Positions 23,191-31,433 of a stretch of DNA of 37,250 bases are shown here, piece by piece. How positions within the stretch are numbered: position 1 is the first letter of the stretch; every line of letters begins with the position of its first letter. The stretch spans positions 1-37,250 of the forward strand of contig CAZEBF010000008.1 of NCBI GenBank assembly GCA_964510235.1, read 5' to 3'. This DNA comes from CAYUUR01 sp964510235 (lineage in GTDB: Bacteria > Patescibacteriota > Saccharimonadia > Saccharimonadales > CAYUUR01). The notes beneath the pieces were generated by a model. It saw nothing but the letters and a program-made list of their open reading frames with translations, had not been told where the DNA came from and did no database searches. A program made the translations under genes and the position numbers.

Positions 23191-23669
23191 CGTACACCTC
23201 GATTAACTTGATGGCTGACGTGTTTAGGTCGACGAATAACTGGGGCGGCGGCCCGTTTTGGACCCGGCGGTGACTTCTTGGCAAATACCCACAGTTTGTA
23301 CCAAGCATAGTTCCAAACGGTAAAGAAGCCTGCCGATACAAATTGTCCGATGTATGGCGTCAGACCAGCCTCGCTTAAACTCCAAACAATCAGTGTGTCA
23401 ATGCCAAGATTAACGACAGAAAGCGCTACGTAGCGGCCCGTTACCACATCAAGCTGTTTACGCGAATCGGCATCAAACACCCAATACCGTTGCAGCAAAA
23501 AGTTCACGGTGAGGCCAAAAATGTAGGAGATAATCTTGGCCGGTACTACACCAATGCCAAGCCCTCCAAACAATAGCGCAAACAGAATATACCCTGACCA
23601 AAACCAAGCACCACCAGATACAAGATACTCAGCTAAGCGTTTGGTTTCATTTTTTTGTTTGTGCGCCAT
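23187..23669 (-). CDS. GtrA-like membrane protein
   Basis: This 160-residue protein has four predicted membrane helices (about 12-30, 36-57, 79-98, 108-128) and the GtrA family motifs YLVSGGAWFWSGY, then FLLQRYWVFDADSR and FTVWNYAWYKLWVF. GtrA proteins are thought to move undecaprenyl-phosphate-linked sugars across the membrane or assist glycosyltransferases. It has a basic, proline-rich C-terminal tail. It begins one base after the O-antigen-ligase-like gene ends and overlaps the LexA-like gene by four bases, consistent with one envelope-glycan operon. Confidence 0.88.
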   Translation of the reverse strand: MAHKQKNETKRLAEYLVSGGAWFWSGYILFALLFGGLGIGVVPAKIISYIFGLTVNFLLQRYWVFDADSRKQLDVVTGRYVALSVVNLGIDTLIVWSLSEAGLTPYIGQFVSAGFFTVWNYAWYKLWVFAKKSPPGPKRAAAPVIRRPKHVSHQVNRGVR

Positions 23670-25013
23670 TTATACTTCTTTTTTGGACTTTGTTTGCTCT
23701 TTGTTCAGTATACCATGACCCATCAGCGCACCAGCCAAACCCCACCATAACAGTGATATGACGTCATCCGCCCATGCGTGTGACACAAAATTGATAAAAG
23801 TAAGGCCAATCAGTGATGCCAGCAAAACAGTTGCCAGCCGACTATTGCGTTGTCTATATAGCCACCGCCCTACTGCCACCATCACCGCCACTATACCGGC
23901 CAAACCAAGCCAGCCCATTTCCTGACCAGTTTGAATAAAATAGTTCTCTGCCACACGCGGGACAGCTGGTTGATTACGGAACGAGGCAGGGCCCGCACTG
24001 CCTACTCCACCACCTAACGGTTCAAGCACTATATCTTCAAACGAACTAGCCAGCGCCTGTCCGCGCTGTTGATTGCTGCTTTGTTCGGAAATTGATGTTT
24101 CATCAGAATGGAACAAGGTGTTTTGAACATAGTCATTGTCCCGTAGTAACCAAATACCAGACACAGCCACAACGCAAAGTGTAACCCCAACCAGCACCAT
24201 AGATTTTGTGATTCTGTGTCGGGCAAACAAGAAGCTCAATACAGCTAGGCTCAACAGTAAGCCAACCCAAGCACTGCGTGAGTATGTGAAGTACAGATTA
24301 ACTGTCGCGGCCAACAAGAATGCCCATGACCAGTAATTTCGCCGTCGTGCGTACATACGAGTTACGAGTGCTGTAATAATAAGTACCAGGTATGCACCAT
24401 AAGGATTAGCACCGCGTAATGTCGATTGAATGCGCTGGAACTCTAACTTGTTGTCAATAGTCTGAAAAGCTGGGATGGTGTCAGGACCATAGCCAAACTG
24501 TGTCAAAAAATCACTCGGCAGGATAAATATCTGTAGCAAACCAAAGATAACCACTACTACGGCGGGTCCCAGTAGTAAGCGCTGCCAGCGGCGAAAAATC
24601 AGATCGTCGTACAAGCTGAATACCGCCACCAACCCAAAGAAGCACATAAATCTTAGCTGAATCATTAGGCCATAGAGCAGTGCGTCACGCGTAACTGACT
24701 CGCCCCAGAGAGTTATCAACGAGAAGATGAGCGTCAAACAGGCATAGCCGAGCACCCATAACATTGGTGTTTGCTTGAGTAGTTGCTTCCAGCGCTGCGT
24801 TTTGTCTGTGACAACGATGCCTATTGCCAATAGTAAACCGACTAATAGAAGTGCTTCCTTCCAGGAACGTAGCAGGTCATATGAGCCAAAAACTGTCGCA
24901 CCCCAGGCTGTTAGAAAAGCGTGAAACGGCAACAGAACGATAATCAAGGCTGTTCCCCATGCACCAATGCGGGCTAACTGCTGTGTAATCAGGGGTGGGG
25001 TGTTTTTGCTCAT
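23670..25013 (-). CDS. O-antigen ligase / polymerase-like membrane protein
   Basis: This 447-residue polytopic protein has about 11-12 membrane helices and a large external loop at about 290-345, the Wzy/WaaL (O-antigen ligase superfamily) layout. The motif YFTYSRSAWVGLLLS near residues 240-255 is characteristic of the family. Members join or polymerise lipid-linked polysaccharides on the outer face of the membrane. A Gram-positive-like envelope would use it to attach polysaccharide to a cell-wall or lipid acceptor, an inference. It is first in a minus-strand operon and divergent from the sugar-phosphate transferase gene across 23 bases. Confidence 0.88.
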   Translation of the reverse strand: MSKNTPPLITQQLARIGAWGTALIIVLLPFHAFLTAWGATVFGSYDLLRSWKEALLLVGLLLAIGIVVTDKTQRWKQLLKQTPMLWVLGYACLTLIFSLITLWGESVTRDALLYGLMIQLRFMCFFGLVAVFSLYDDLIFRRWQRLLLGPAVVVVIFGLLQIFILPSDFLTQFGYGPDTIPAFQTIDNKLEFQRIQSTLRGANPYGAYLVLIITALVTRMYARRRNYWSWAFLLAATVNLYFTYSRSAWVGLLLSLAVLSFLFARHRITKSMVLVGVTLCVVAVSGIWLLRDNDYVQNTLFHSDETSISEQSSNQQRGQALASSFEDIVLEPLGGGVGSAGPASFRNQPAVPRVAENYFIQTGQEMGWLGLAGIVAVMVAVGRWLYRQRNSRLATVLLASLIGLTFINFVSHAWADDVISLLWWGLAGALMGHGILNKEQTKSKKEV

Positions 25014-25036
25014 AAGTGGTATTATTTACAGTATAA
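25014..25036. promoter_or_regulatory. Compact divergent promoter
   Basis: Only 23 bases separate the two ATGs. TGGTATTAT (25017-25025) faces the plus gene and TATACT (25035-25030) faces the minus gene, so two promoters overlap here. Expected leaders are about 5-10 bases, and no Shine-Dalgarno sequence fits on either side. Confidence 0.5.
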
Positions 25037-26461
25037 ATGAAAAGTAACTCATCGACAGTATATGGCTTGGTTCTAATCTTAGGCGACTTTCTCGCACTGC
25101 TAGCAGCTTTTGTTGGCGCCTATCTGTTACGTGTCACTTTTGATTCCCGCCCACTGATCGAACAAGTACCCGCCCTCACCTACTTCTGGCTGTTTATGGC
25201 CTTGGTACCTTTTTGGATTGCTGTCTTTGGTTTACTTGGCCTGTACTCGCGCAATATTTATGAGAAGCGCTTCAGTGAGCTAGGTCGTTTGGTGGTTGGT
25301 TCGGTCATTGGCTTTATGTTTGTGATTACTGCAGAGTTTGTGGTTGATCGTGCCATCTTCCCCGCTCGTTTAGTTCCTGTCTATGGCCTTATCTTGGCTT
25401 TCGTTTTTCTGGTGCTGTTTCGCACCATTATCCGCTACATGCGCCATGTCTTGTATGGTTACAACATTGGTGTGAGCAATGTACTACTGGTCGGCGACAC
25501 TACAGTTACTAAAGAATTGGTTGATGCCCTTTCTAATAGTAGGCGCTCTGGATACAACGTCGTTGGAGTGGTCGGTAGTCACAAGTATCCTGGTGTTAGT
25601 TCTTACGAAACATTCAGTGAGGCAATTAAAAAAATTGGCCGTCCCAAAATACACAGCGTTTTTCAGACCGAACTCTACGCTAACAGTACTCGTAACAACG
25701 AGATCCTCACCTTTGCACAAGAAAACCACGCTGGCTACCGTTTTGTACCAGGCAACACAGAATTATTTGTTGGCAATATTGATGTGGAGCTTTTTCAGTC
25801 ATCTATTCCAGTTATTGCTGTTCACCAAACTGCCCTAATTGGTTGGGGCCGAATCGTCAAACGACTATTTGACATATTAGTGTCAGGATTATTAATCGTT
25901 CTGCTATTACCGTTATTCATACTGATTGCTGTCCTCGTTTTTGTATTTGATCCGGGTCCAATCATATTCAAACAAAAGCGCATAACGCGTTTTAACTCTC
26001 GTTTTAAGATTTACAAGTTTCGTACTCAATACAAACAGTTAACCGGCACTACTCCAGAAGAGGCATTCACTATTTTAGGAAAGCCGGAGCTAGCTAAACA
26101 GTATCGTGACAATGGTGACTTTTTACCAAACGACCCGCGCGTAACATTTATTGGTCGCTTCTTACGTGTCACCAGTCTGGACGAATTGCCTCAACTGTTC
26201 AACATTCTCAAAGGTGATATTAGTATTGTTGGGCCTCGTGCTTTGGTTCCAGAAGAGATTGAACTGGCCAAAGATAAGCAGAGTATTGTGAGCGTTAAGT
26301 CTGGTCTGACTGGTTTGGCACAAGTTTCTGGGCGGCGTGATATTAGCTTCGAAGAACGTCGTAAGCTTGATCTGTACTATGTGCAGAACTGGAGTTTCTG
26401 GCTTGACCTAGCGATTCTACTCAAGACCTTGCGCTTCATTGTCTACAAGGAAAAACGCTAG
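25037..26461 (+). CDS. Polyprenyl-phosphate sugar-1-phosphate transferase (initiating)
   Basis: The enzyme starts polysaccharide repeat assembly by moving a sugar-1-phosphate onto undecaprenyl phosphate. The 474 residues show the WbaP/exopolysaccharide-transferase plan. Four N-terminal membrane helices (about 8-140) are followed by a cytoplasmic Rossmann-like CoA-binding-type domain. A membrane helix at about 280-305 then leads into the catalytic domain with DPGPIIFKQKR, FKIYKFRT, LDELPQLFNILKGDISIVGPR and SGLTGLAQVSGRRD. It opens the plus-strand locus and is divergent from the ligase-like gene. The sugar (glucose, galactose or another) cannot be read from sequence alone. Confidence 0.93.
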   Translation: MKSNSSTVYGLVLILGDFLALLAAFVGAYLLRVTFDSRPLIEQVPALTYFWLFMALVPFWIAVFGLLGLYSRNIYEKRFSELGRLVVGSVIGFMFVITAEFVVDRAIFPARLVPVYGLILAFVFLVLFRTIIRYMRHVLYGYNIGVSNVLLVGDTTVTKELVDALSNSRRSGYNVVGVVGSHKYPGVSSYETFSEAIKKIGRPKIHSVFQTELYANSTRNNEILTFAQENHAGYRFVPGNTELFVGNIDVELFQSSIPVIAVHQTALIGWGRIVKRLFDILVSGLLIVLLLPLFILIAVLVFVFDPGPIIFKQKRITRFNSRFKIYKFRTQYKQLTGTTPEEAFTILGKPELAKQYRDNGDFLPNDPRVTFIGRFLRVTSLDELPQLFNILKGDISIVGPRALVPEEIELAKDKQSIVSVKSGLTGLAQVSGRRDISFEERRKLDLYYVQNWSFWLDLAILLKTLRFIVYKEKR

Positions 26462-26462
26462 G

Positions 26463-27554
26463 ATGACCAAAGCTCCGCGGGTGGCGATCGTACATGATTG
26501 GCTTGTGGGCGGTGGCGCCGAAAGAGTCGTCGAAGCTCTACACGAACTGTATCCTGAAGCACCTATTTACACTTCATACGTAACCGACGAATGGCGTGCC
26601 AAGCTGGACGGCAAGGTTATTACTGGTTGGCTGCAACACCTTGGATTTATGCGTAAGTTTATTCCCTTTCTGATTATGTGGTGGTTTGGACGACTTGATT
26701 TAAGCAAGTACGATCTGGTTATTTCCAGCAGCGGTAATGGTGGCGCCAAGAACTTGCGTACACGCCAAGACGCCACACATGTCTGTTACTGCCACGCACC
26801 AACTCACTATTACTGGCGTCACTATGATCAATACGTCCGAGAGCCAGGCTTTGGTGTCTTTAACCCGCTAGCTCGGCTTGGATTACGTATTCTGGTTGGG
26901 CCATTACGACGTTGGGATCTGCGAGCCAGTAAACGACCAAATTTTTACCTCGCAAACTCAACCCATACCGCCAACGAGATCAAACAATTTTATGGACGAG
27001 AAGCGACTGTTGTCACGCCACCGGTTGATACCCAACGATTCATGACTCAAAATAACCAAGAACGAAGCGGCTTTATCACCGTTGGCCGACTGGTGCCATA
27101 CAAACGTGTAGATCTTATCATCGAGGCCTGCAACAAGCTCAGTGTCGAACTCAAAGTAGTTGGTCGGGGTCCGGAACTTGAGAAGCTCAAAGCTATGGCT
27201 GGGCCGACTATTTCATTCCATACGGATGTTAGCGACCAGGAGATGCCGGCTGTCATGGCCTCAGCTGAAGCGTTTATTTTTGCTGCCTACGAAGATTTTG
27301 GCATTACACCAGTTGAAGCAATGGCTGCCGGTACGCCTGTTATTGCCTACCACGCAGGCGGCGCCCTTGATTATGTTACTAAGGATAAAACCGGTACGTT
27401 CTTTAATGAGCAAACTGTCAGTTCACTCATTACGACACTGGGTGGTTTTAAGGCCGAGCAGTATAACCACACCGTTATTACAAAACACGCTCAAACATTT
27501 AGTACCGAGGTATTCCGTGCCAATATCCAAAAAATTATGAAAGTGCGTGTATGA
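26463..27554 (+). CDS. GT4-family glycosyltransferase
   Basis: The start is the ATG at 26463 (MTKAPRVAIVHDWL), one base after the previous stop; a TTG at 26439 would be upstream. This 363-residue GT-B enzyme has an N-terminal acceptor domain (VAIVHDWLVGGGAERVVEAL) and a C-terminal nucleotide-sugar domain with VGRLVPYKRVDLII, VGRGPELEKLK and the EX7E motif EDFGITPVEA. It resembles mannosyl- or rhamnosyl-transferases of polysaccharide loci (with the HAPTHYYW stretch). It overlaps the phosphomannomutase gene by four bases (ATGA), a hint that it uses GDP-mannose or a related donor. It acts at the inner membrane face. Confidence 0.92.
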   Translation: MTKAPRVAIVHDWLVGGGAERVVEALHELYPEAPIYTSYVTDEWRAKLDGKVITGWLQHLGFMRKFIPFLIMWWFGRLDLSKYDLVISSSGNGGAKNLRTRQDATHVCYCHAPTHYYWRHYDQYVREPGFGVFNPLARLGLRILVGPLRRWDLRASKRPNFYLANSTHTANEIKQFYGREATVVTPPVDTQRFMTQNNQERSGFITVGRLVPYKRVDLIIEACNKLSVELKVVGRGPELEKLKAMAGPTISFHTDVSDQEMPAVMASAEAFIFAAYEDFGITPVEAMAAGTPVIAYHAGGALDYVTKDKTGTFFNEQTVSSLITTLGGFKAEQYNHTVITKHAQTFSTEVFRANIQKIMKVRV

Positions 27555-28897
27555 AAATAAATCCAAGTATTTTTAAAGCATATGATGTACGTGGCAAAGT
27601 TGGCGACGAGCTGAATGAAGAAGTTATAGAGCGAATTGGACATGCCTTCGGCATATGGCTACCCAATAAAGGAACGGTCGCTGTCGGATGTGATATGCGA
27701 CCTGACTCTGCTGCCTTTGCCGAAGCGGCAATCCGCGGACTGACTACTGCTGGCCGAAACGTAATTGATATCGGGCAAGTTACAAGCGACATGATTTATT
27801 TTGCAACGGGCAACCTCGGTCTGGCGGGGGGTGTCATGATTACGGCAAGTCATAACCCCGGAGAGTACAACGGAATTAAGTTCTGTCGAGAGGACGCTAA
27901 GCCGGTTGGTATCGAGACTGGATTACAAGAAGTTCGTGACTTGGTCATAGAGACATCAGAACTGAAAACCGCGGTCACTAAGGGTGTTGTTGAACAAAAA
28001 GAGCTGTCTAAAGACTGGATTCGCCACGCACTTTCCTTCATTGATCCAAGCATATTAAAACCATTCAAACTTATTGTTGACGCAGGCAATGGCATGGCAG
28101 GAAAGATATTTCCAGAGATCGAGCCATATGTGCCATTTGATGTGACAGAAATGTATTTTGAGCTTGATGGAAGTTTCCCTAATCATGTTGCTAATCCGAT
28201 AGAAGCAGAGAACATTGCTGATTTGGTCGCAAAAGTTACATCTGAAAAGGCTGATGTTGGCTTGGCGTTCGATGCTGATGGTGATCGTGCAGTTTTGATT
28301 GACGAAAAAGGAGAAGCCCTGAGCGGTACGGTCATGACCGCACTACTCGCACACTACTTCCTCGGCAAACACCCCGGCGCTACAATTCTTTACAACGCAA
28401 CGTGCGGTTGGGTAGTTCCAGAAACAATTAAAGCTGATGGCGGCCACGGCATTCGCACAAAAGTCGGACACTCGTTTATTAAAGATGATATGCGTCGCTA
28501 CAACGCAACTTTTGCGGGGGAAAGTAGCGGTCACTACTATTTCAGAGATAACTTTATGGCAGATTCTGGTCTCATTGCCGTATTGGTCGGACTTGCTGTT
28601 CTATCAGAGAGCGGTAGAAAACTGTCGGAGCTGGCTGACGAATTTCGAAAGTACCATCACATTACTGAAACAAACTTTGAGGTGGGTAATAAAAGCCAGG
28701 TGATAATTGAGGTAAGGGCAGCTTTCACGGACGCTCGGCAAGATGAACTCGACGGACTAACTATTTGGCTTGACAATGCCTGGTGTAATATCCGACCAAG
28801 CAACACAGAACCAATATTGCGCCTGAACGCTGAGGCCAAAACAGCTGAAGCGCTAAATACTCTCGTTGCAAAAGTTACGGCAATCATTGCAGATTAG
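27551..28897 (+). CDS. manB: Phosphomannomutase / phosphoglucomutase
   Basis: This 448-residue alpha-D-phosphohexomutase interconverts hexose-6-phosphate and hexose-1-phosphate to feed nucleotide-sugar synthesis. All four signature loops are visible: the phosphoserine loop GVMITASHNPGEYNGIK near 97, the metal loop FDADGDRAV near 240, the sugar-binding GESSGHYYFRD near 325, and the phosphate loop RPSNTEPILRL near 417. GESSGH does not tell mannose from glucose. Glucose-1-phosphate would suit RfbA downstream, and mannose-1-phosphate would suit a GDP-mannose path not seen here. It is coupled to the GT4 gene by ATGA. Confidence 0.93.
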   Translation: MKINPSIFKAYDVRGKVGDELNEEVIERIGHAFGIWLPNKGTVAVGCDMRPDSAAFAEAAIRGLTTAGRNVIDIGQVTSDMIYFATGNLGLAGGVMITASHNPGEYNGIKFCREDAKPVGIETGLQEVRDLVIETSELKTAVTKGVVEQKELSKDWIRHALSFIDPSILKPFKLIVDAGNGMAGKIFPEIEPYVPFDVTEMYFELDGSFPNHVANPIEAENIADLVAKVTSEKADVGLAFDADGDRAVLIDEKGEALSGTVMTALLAHYFLGKHPGATILYNATCGWVVPETIKADGGHGIRTKVGHSFIKDDMRRYNATFAGESSGHYYFRDNFMADSGLIAVLVGLAVLSESGRKLSELADEFRKYHHITETNFEVGNKSQVIIEVRAAFTDARQDELDGLTIWLDNAWCNIRPSNTEPILRLNAEAKTAEALNTLVAKVTAIIAD

Positions 28898-28901
28898 TTG
28901 T

Positions 28902-28907
28902 TATACT
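28902..28907 (+). promoter_or_regulatory. Near-leaderless internal promoter for rfbB
   Basis: TATACT ends nine bases before the rfbB ATG at 28917, in the 19-base gap after manB. No Shine-Dalgarno sequence precedes the ATG, so rfbBCDA may have its own promoter in addition to upstream read-through. Confidence 0.45.
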
Positions 28908-28916
28908 AGTATCTGT

Positions 28917-29918
28917 ATGAAGAATATTGTTGTAACGGGTGGTGCAGGCTTCATCGGGTCAAATTTTGTACATTACGTGTACCGCGAGCGACCAGACTGG
29001 CACATAACTGTTCTCGATGCTCTCACCTACGCAGGCAACAAAGCTAATATTGCTGGGCTTGATGAATCGCGAGTCAAACTGGTAGTAGGCAATATTTGTG
29101 ATGAGAAGCTTGTTGGTGAGCTGGTATCTGATTGTGATGCCGTGGTGCATTTTGCGGCAGAGTCCCATAACGATAACTCACTACAAAACCCGCGACCATT
29201 CCTGGATAGTAATATTGTCGGCACGTATACTCTGCTTGAAGCAGTTCGCAAACACGACAAACGATTCCACCATATTTCTACAGACGAAGTCTACGGTGAC
29301 CTAGAGCTCGACGACCCCGCTAAGTTTACTGACACAACTCCGTACAACCCTTCAAGCCCATATTCCAGCACCAAGGCTGCCTCCGACTTACTAGTCCGTG
29401 CCTGGGTGCGAAGCTTTGGAGTACGAGCCACTTTATCAAACTGTTCAAACAACTACGGACCGTACCAGCACGTCGAAAAGTTTATCCCTCGTCAGATCAC
29501 AGAGATTATTGAGGGACGAAAACCAAAACTCTATGGTAGCGGCGAAAACGTGCGTGACTGGATCCACACCGAAGACCATAGTTCTGCAGTGTTAACTATT
29601 CTAGAAAAAGGTGCAATTGGCGAAACATATTTGATCGGTGCTGATGGCGAAAAGAATAATAAAGAGGTTGTTGAGCATATCCTGACAATCATGGGCAAGG
29701 ACGCGAGCGATTACGACCATGTTTCTGACAGGCCAGGTCATGATCTTCGATACGCAATTGATGCATCAAAACTACAGAATGACCTGGGTTGGGAACCAAC
29801 CTTCACTGACTTTGACGCCGGACTCAAGAATACTGTTGAGTGGTACCGAGCGCATGAAGATTGGTGGAAGCCACAAAAGGAAGAAACTGAAGCTAAGTAC
29901 AAGAAAGTAGGACAGTAA
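28917..29918 (+). CDS. rfbB: dTDP-glucose 4,6-dehydratase
   Basis: This is the second step of dTDP-L-rhamnose synthesis: dTDP-glucose to dTDP-4-keto-6-deoxyglucose. The start is the ATG at 28917 (MKNIVVTGGAGFIGSN), giving 333 residues; an in-frame TTG at 28866 would overlap manB. Extended-SDR motifs are clear: NAD loop TGGAGFIGSN at 7-16, AESHNDNS, HISTDEVYGDL (Thr-Asp-Glu catalytic triad), and the active-site YSSTK (Tyr and Lys). NCSNNYGPYQ and RDWIHTEDH are RfbB-specific. It is followed by rfbC after one base. Confidence 0.96.
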   Translation: MKNIVVTGGAGFIGSNFVHYVYRERPDWHITVLDALTYAGNKANIAGLDESRVKLVVGNICDEKLVGELVSDCDAVVHFAAESHNDNSLQNPRPFLDSNIVGTYTLLEAVRKHDKRFHHISTDEVYGDLELDDPAKFTDTTPYNPSSPYSSTKAASDLLVRAWVRSFGVRATLSNCSNNYGPYQHVEKFIPRQITEIIEGRKPKLYGSGENVRDWIHTEDHSSAVLTILEKGAIGETYLIGADGEKNNKEVVEHILTIMGKDASDYDHVSDRPGHDLRYAIDASKLQNDLGWEPTFTDFDAGLKNTVEWYRAHEDWWKPQKEETEAKYKKVGQ

Positions 29919-29919
29919 C

Positions 29920-30471
29920 ATGAAGAATACATTTGAAGCTCAGCCAACATCAATAGAAGGTCTGTACACCACAGAACTTAAGGTCTTCCCTGATGATCGA
30001 GGATCAGTTATGGAATTCTATCGACAGTCAGATTTTGAAGCGGCTGGACTCCCTTCTTTAGGCGATCGTCCACAAGTGAATGCACCAATTACTGTGAAAG
30101 GCGCCGTACGTGGCATTCACGGTGAGTTAGCCCACAAGTATGTGGCCGTTGCGGCCGGTAAAGTCTTTGCGGCAATTGTTGATTTCAGAGGCGACTCGCC
30201 AACCAAGGGAGAACACCTAACCTTCACACTCGAACGTGGCCAAGGTTTGTTTGTGAGCAAGGGGCTCGGTAACTCATTCCAATCTATCAGTGAGGAACCA
30301 TCGGTTTACCTGTATTATTTTGAGACTGAGTGGGAACCTGGCATGCCGGCCAGCGCCTGCAATCCACTAGATCCAACCCTCGCTATCGACTGGCCAATCG
30401 GAGAGAACGAAGGCATGATTATTTCCGATAAAGATAGGCAAAACCCGCCACTAGAAGAAGCATTTAAATAA
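29920..30471 (+). CDS. rfbC: dTDP-4-dehydrorhamnose 3,5-epimerase
   Basis: This 183-residue cupin-fold enzyme epimerises dTDP-4-keto-6-deoxyglucose at C3 and C5. The catalytic His is in AVRGIHGELAHKY, followed by AAGKVFAAIVDFRGDSP (sugar-binding strand), VSKGLGNSFQ and YLYYFETEW. The GLGNSF stretch replaces the common GFAHGF, and RGIHGE resembles the RGLHAE of the streptococcal RmlC branch, so it belongs to that variant subfamily. ATG follows the rfbB stop by one base, and the rfbD ATG directly follows its TAA. Identity is strongly supported by the rfb context. Confidence 0.92.
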   Translation: MKNTFEAQPTSIEGLYTTELKVFPDDRGSVMEFYRQSDFEAAGLPSLGDRPQVNAPITVKGAVRGIHGELAHKYVAVAAGKVFAAIVDFRGDSPTKGEHLTFTLERGQGLFVSKGLGNSFQSISEEPSVYLYYFETEWEPGMPASACNPLDPTLAIDWPIGENEGMIISDKDRQNPPLEEAFK

Positions 30472-31329
30472 ATGGCAGATCAAGACATACTCATTGTTGG
30501 TGCAAAAGGTCAGCTTGGCCAGGCACTCCAAACACAGTACCCAAACGCCCGTGCAGTTGATGTTGATGAACTTGATATCACTAACAAGGCTGCGGTTGAG
30601 GCGTTCGACTTCTCGAACACTAAGATCATACTCAATGCTGCGGCCTACACCAATGTTGATGGCGCGGAGACCCCAGAGGGTCGCATAGCTGCCTGGAAGG
30701 TAAACGCGGAGGCTGTCAAAAACCTCACCTATGCTGTTTGGCAACACCGGCTCGATGCTATTGTTCACATATCAACGGACTACGTTTTTGATGGGACAAG
30801 TAAGTTACATGACGAGACAGAGCCACTGTCGCCACTCAGCGTGTATGGAGCAAGTAAAGCAGCAGGCGACTTGCTCGTGTCGCAAGTCGACAAACACTAT
30901 ATACTGCGCACCTCTTGGGTAATTGGTGACGGCAAAAACTTTGTCCGCACCATGATCGATCTTGGCAGTAAACAAATTAGTCCAACAGTGGTCGGTGACC
31001 AAATCGGTCGCCTAACGTTTACAAGCGAACTGGTTCGAGCTATTGATCACCTGCTAACGACCAAAGCTCCATTTGGCACATACAATGCATCCAATGATGG
31101 CGACATTGTTAGCTGGGCCGATATCACACGGGAGATTTTTGCTTTAGCGGGTTATAAAGATTTGACTGTGACTGATACGACCACACAAGAATACTTTGCC
31201 GGCAAGGAAGGTATCGCACCACGACCATTGCAGAGCGGCCTTGACCTCGCCAAGCTGCAAGCGACTGGTTTTACAAGTCGTAATTGGCGTGACGATCTAA
31301 AGACATACGTACAAAAGGAGCTCGCATGA
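30472..31329 (+). CDS. rfbD: dTDP-4-dehydrorhamnose reductase
   Basis: This 285-residue SDR enzyme reduces dTDP-4-keto-rhamnose to dTDP-L-rhamnose with NADPH. It shows the N-terminal nucleotide loop VGAKGQLGQAL at 8-18, LDITN, AAAYTNVDGAE, HISTDYVFDGT, and the active-site YGASK (Tyr and Lys). ATG directly follows the TAA of rfbC. Its TGA overlaps the ATG of a 35-codon ORF that bridges to rfbA. AAAGGAG within its last codons is a strong ribosome-binding site for that ORF. Confidence 0.95.
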   Translation: MADQDILIVGAKGQLGQALQTQYPNARAVDVDELDITNKAAVEAFDFSNTKIILNAAAYTNVDGAETPEGRIAAWKVNAEAVKNLTYAVWQHRLDAIVHISTDYVFDGTSKLHDETEPLSPLSVYGASKAAGDLLVSQVDKHYILRTSWVIGDGKNFVRTMIDLGSKQISPTVVGDQIGRLTFTSELVRAIDHLLTTKAPFGTYNASNDGDIVSWADITREIFALAGYKDLTVTDTTTQEYFAGKEGIAPRPLQSGLDLAKLQATGFTSRNWRDDLKTYVQKELA

Positions 31330-31433
31330 GTTACTCGGGAAGAGCAGCCGGAGCAAAAATCACATTTTTTGCCCCGCGCGATGAGAAACCTGCTTGCAGG
31401 TGTCTCATTAAACATAAGGAGTTGGGTGTATGA
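31326..31433 (+). CDS. Candidate 35-codon ORF between rfbD and rfbA
   Basis: The ATG at 31326 overlaps the rfbD TGA (ATGA) and lies five bases after AAAGGAG. The reading frame ends at TGA 31431-31433, which overlaps the rfbA ATG (ATGA again). It encodes MSYSGRAAGAKITFFAPRDE, then KPACRCLIKHKELGV: basic, with a CRC pair and no signal or membrane helix. The fit to both neighbours and the strong ribosome-binding site favour real translation. The same DNA contains a hairpin (31381-31408) and rfbA's own AAGGAG, so it may instead be a coupling leader or a remnant. Confidence 0.45.
   Translation: MSYSGRAAGAKITFFAPRDEKPACRCLIKHKELGV
31381..31408. repeat. Imperfect inverted repeat before rfbA
   Basis: ATGAGA-A-ACCTGC and GCAGGT-G-TCTCAT form a 13-pair stem with one A/G mismatch and almost no loop, ending eight bases before rfbA's AAGGAG (31416-31421). 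With no T tract it is not a terminator. It could be an RNA processing or stabilising hairpin, or an inserted palindromic element. Confidence 0.6.

Noticed and set aside
28866..28916. N-terminal extension of rfbB
   Set aside because: It begins at a TTG inside manB; ATG at 28917 gives the normal SDR start.
31351..31375. A/T hairpin (GCAAAAA/TTTTTTGC) after rfbD as a terminator
   Set aside because: The stem has almost no G-C pairs and is followed by GC-rich sequence, not a T tract; it also lies inside the 35-codon ORF.
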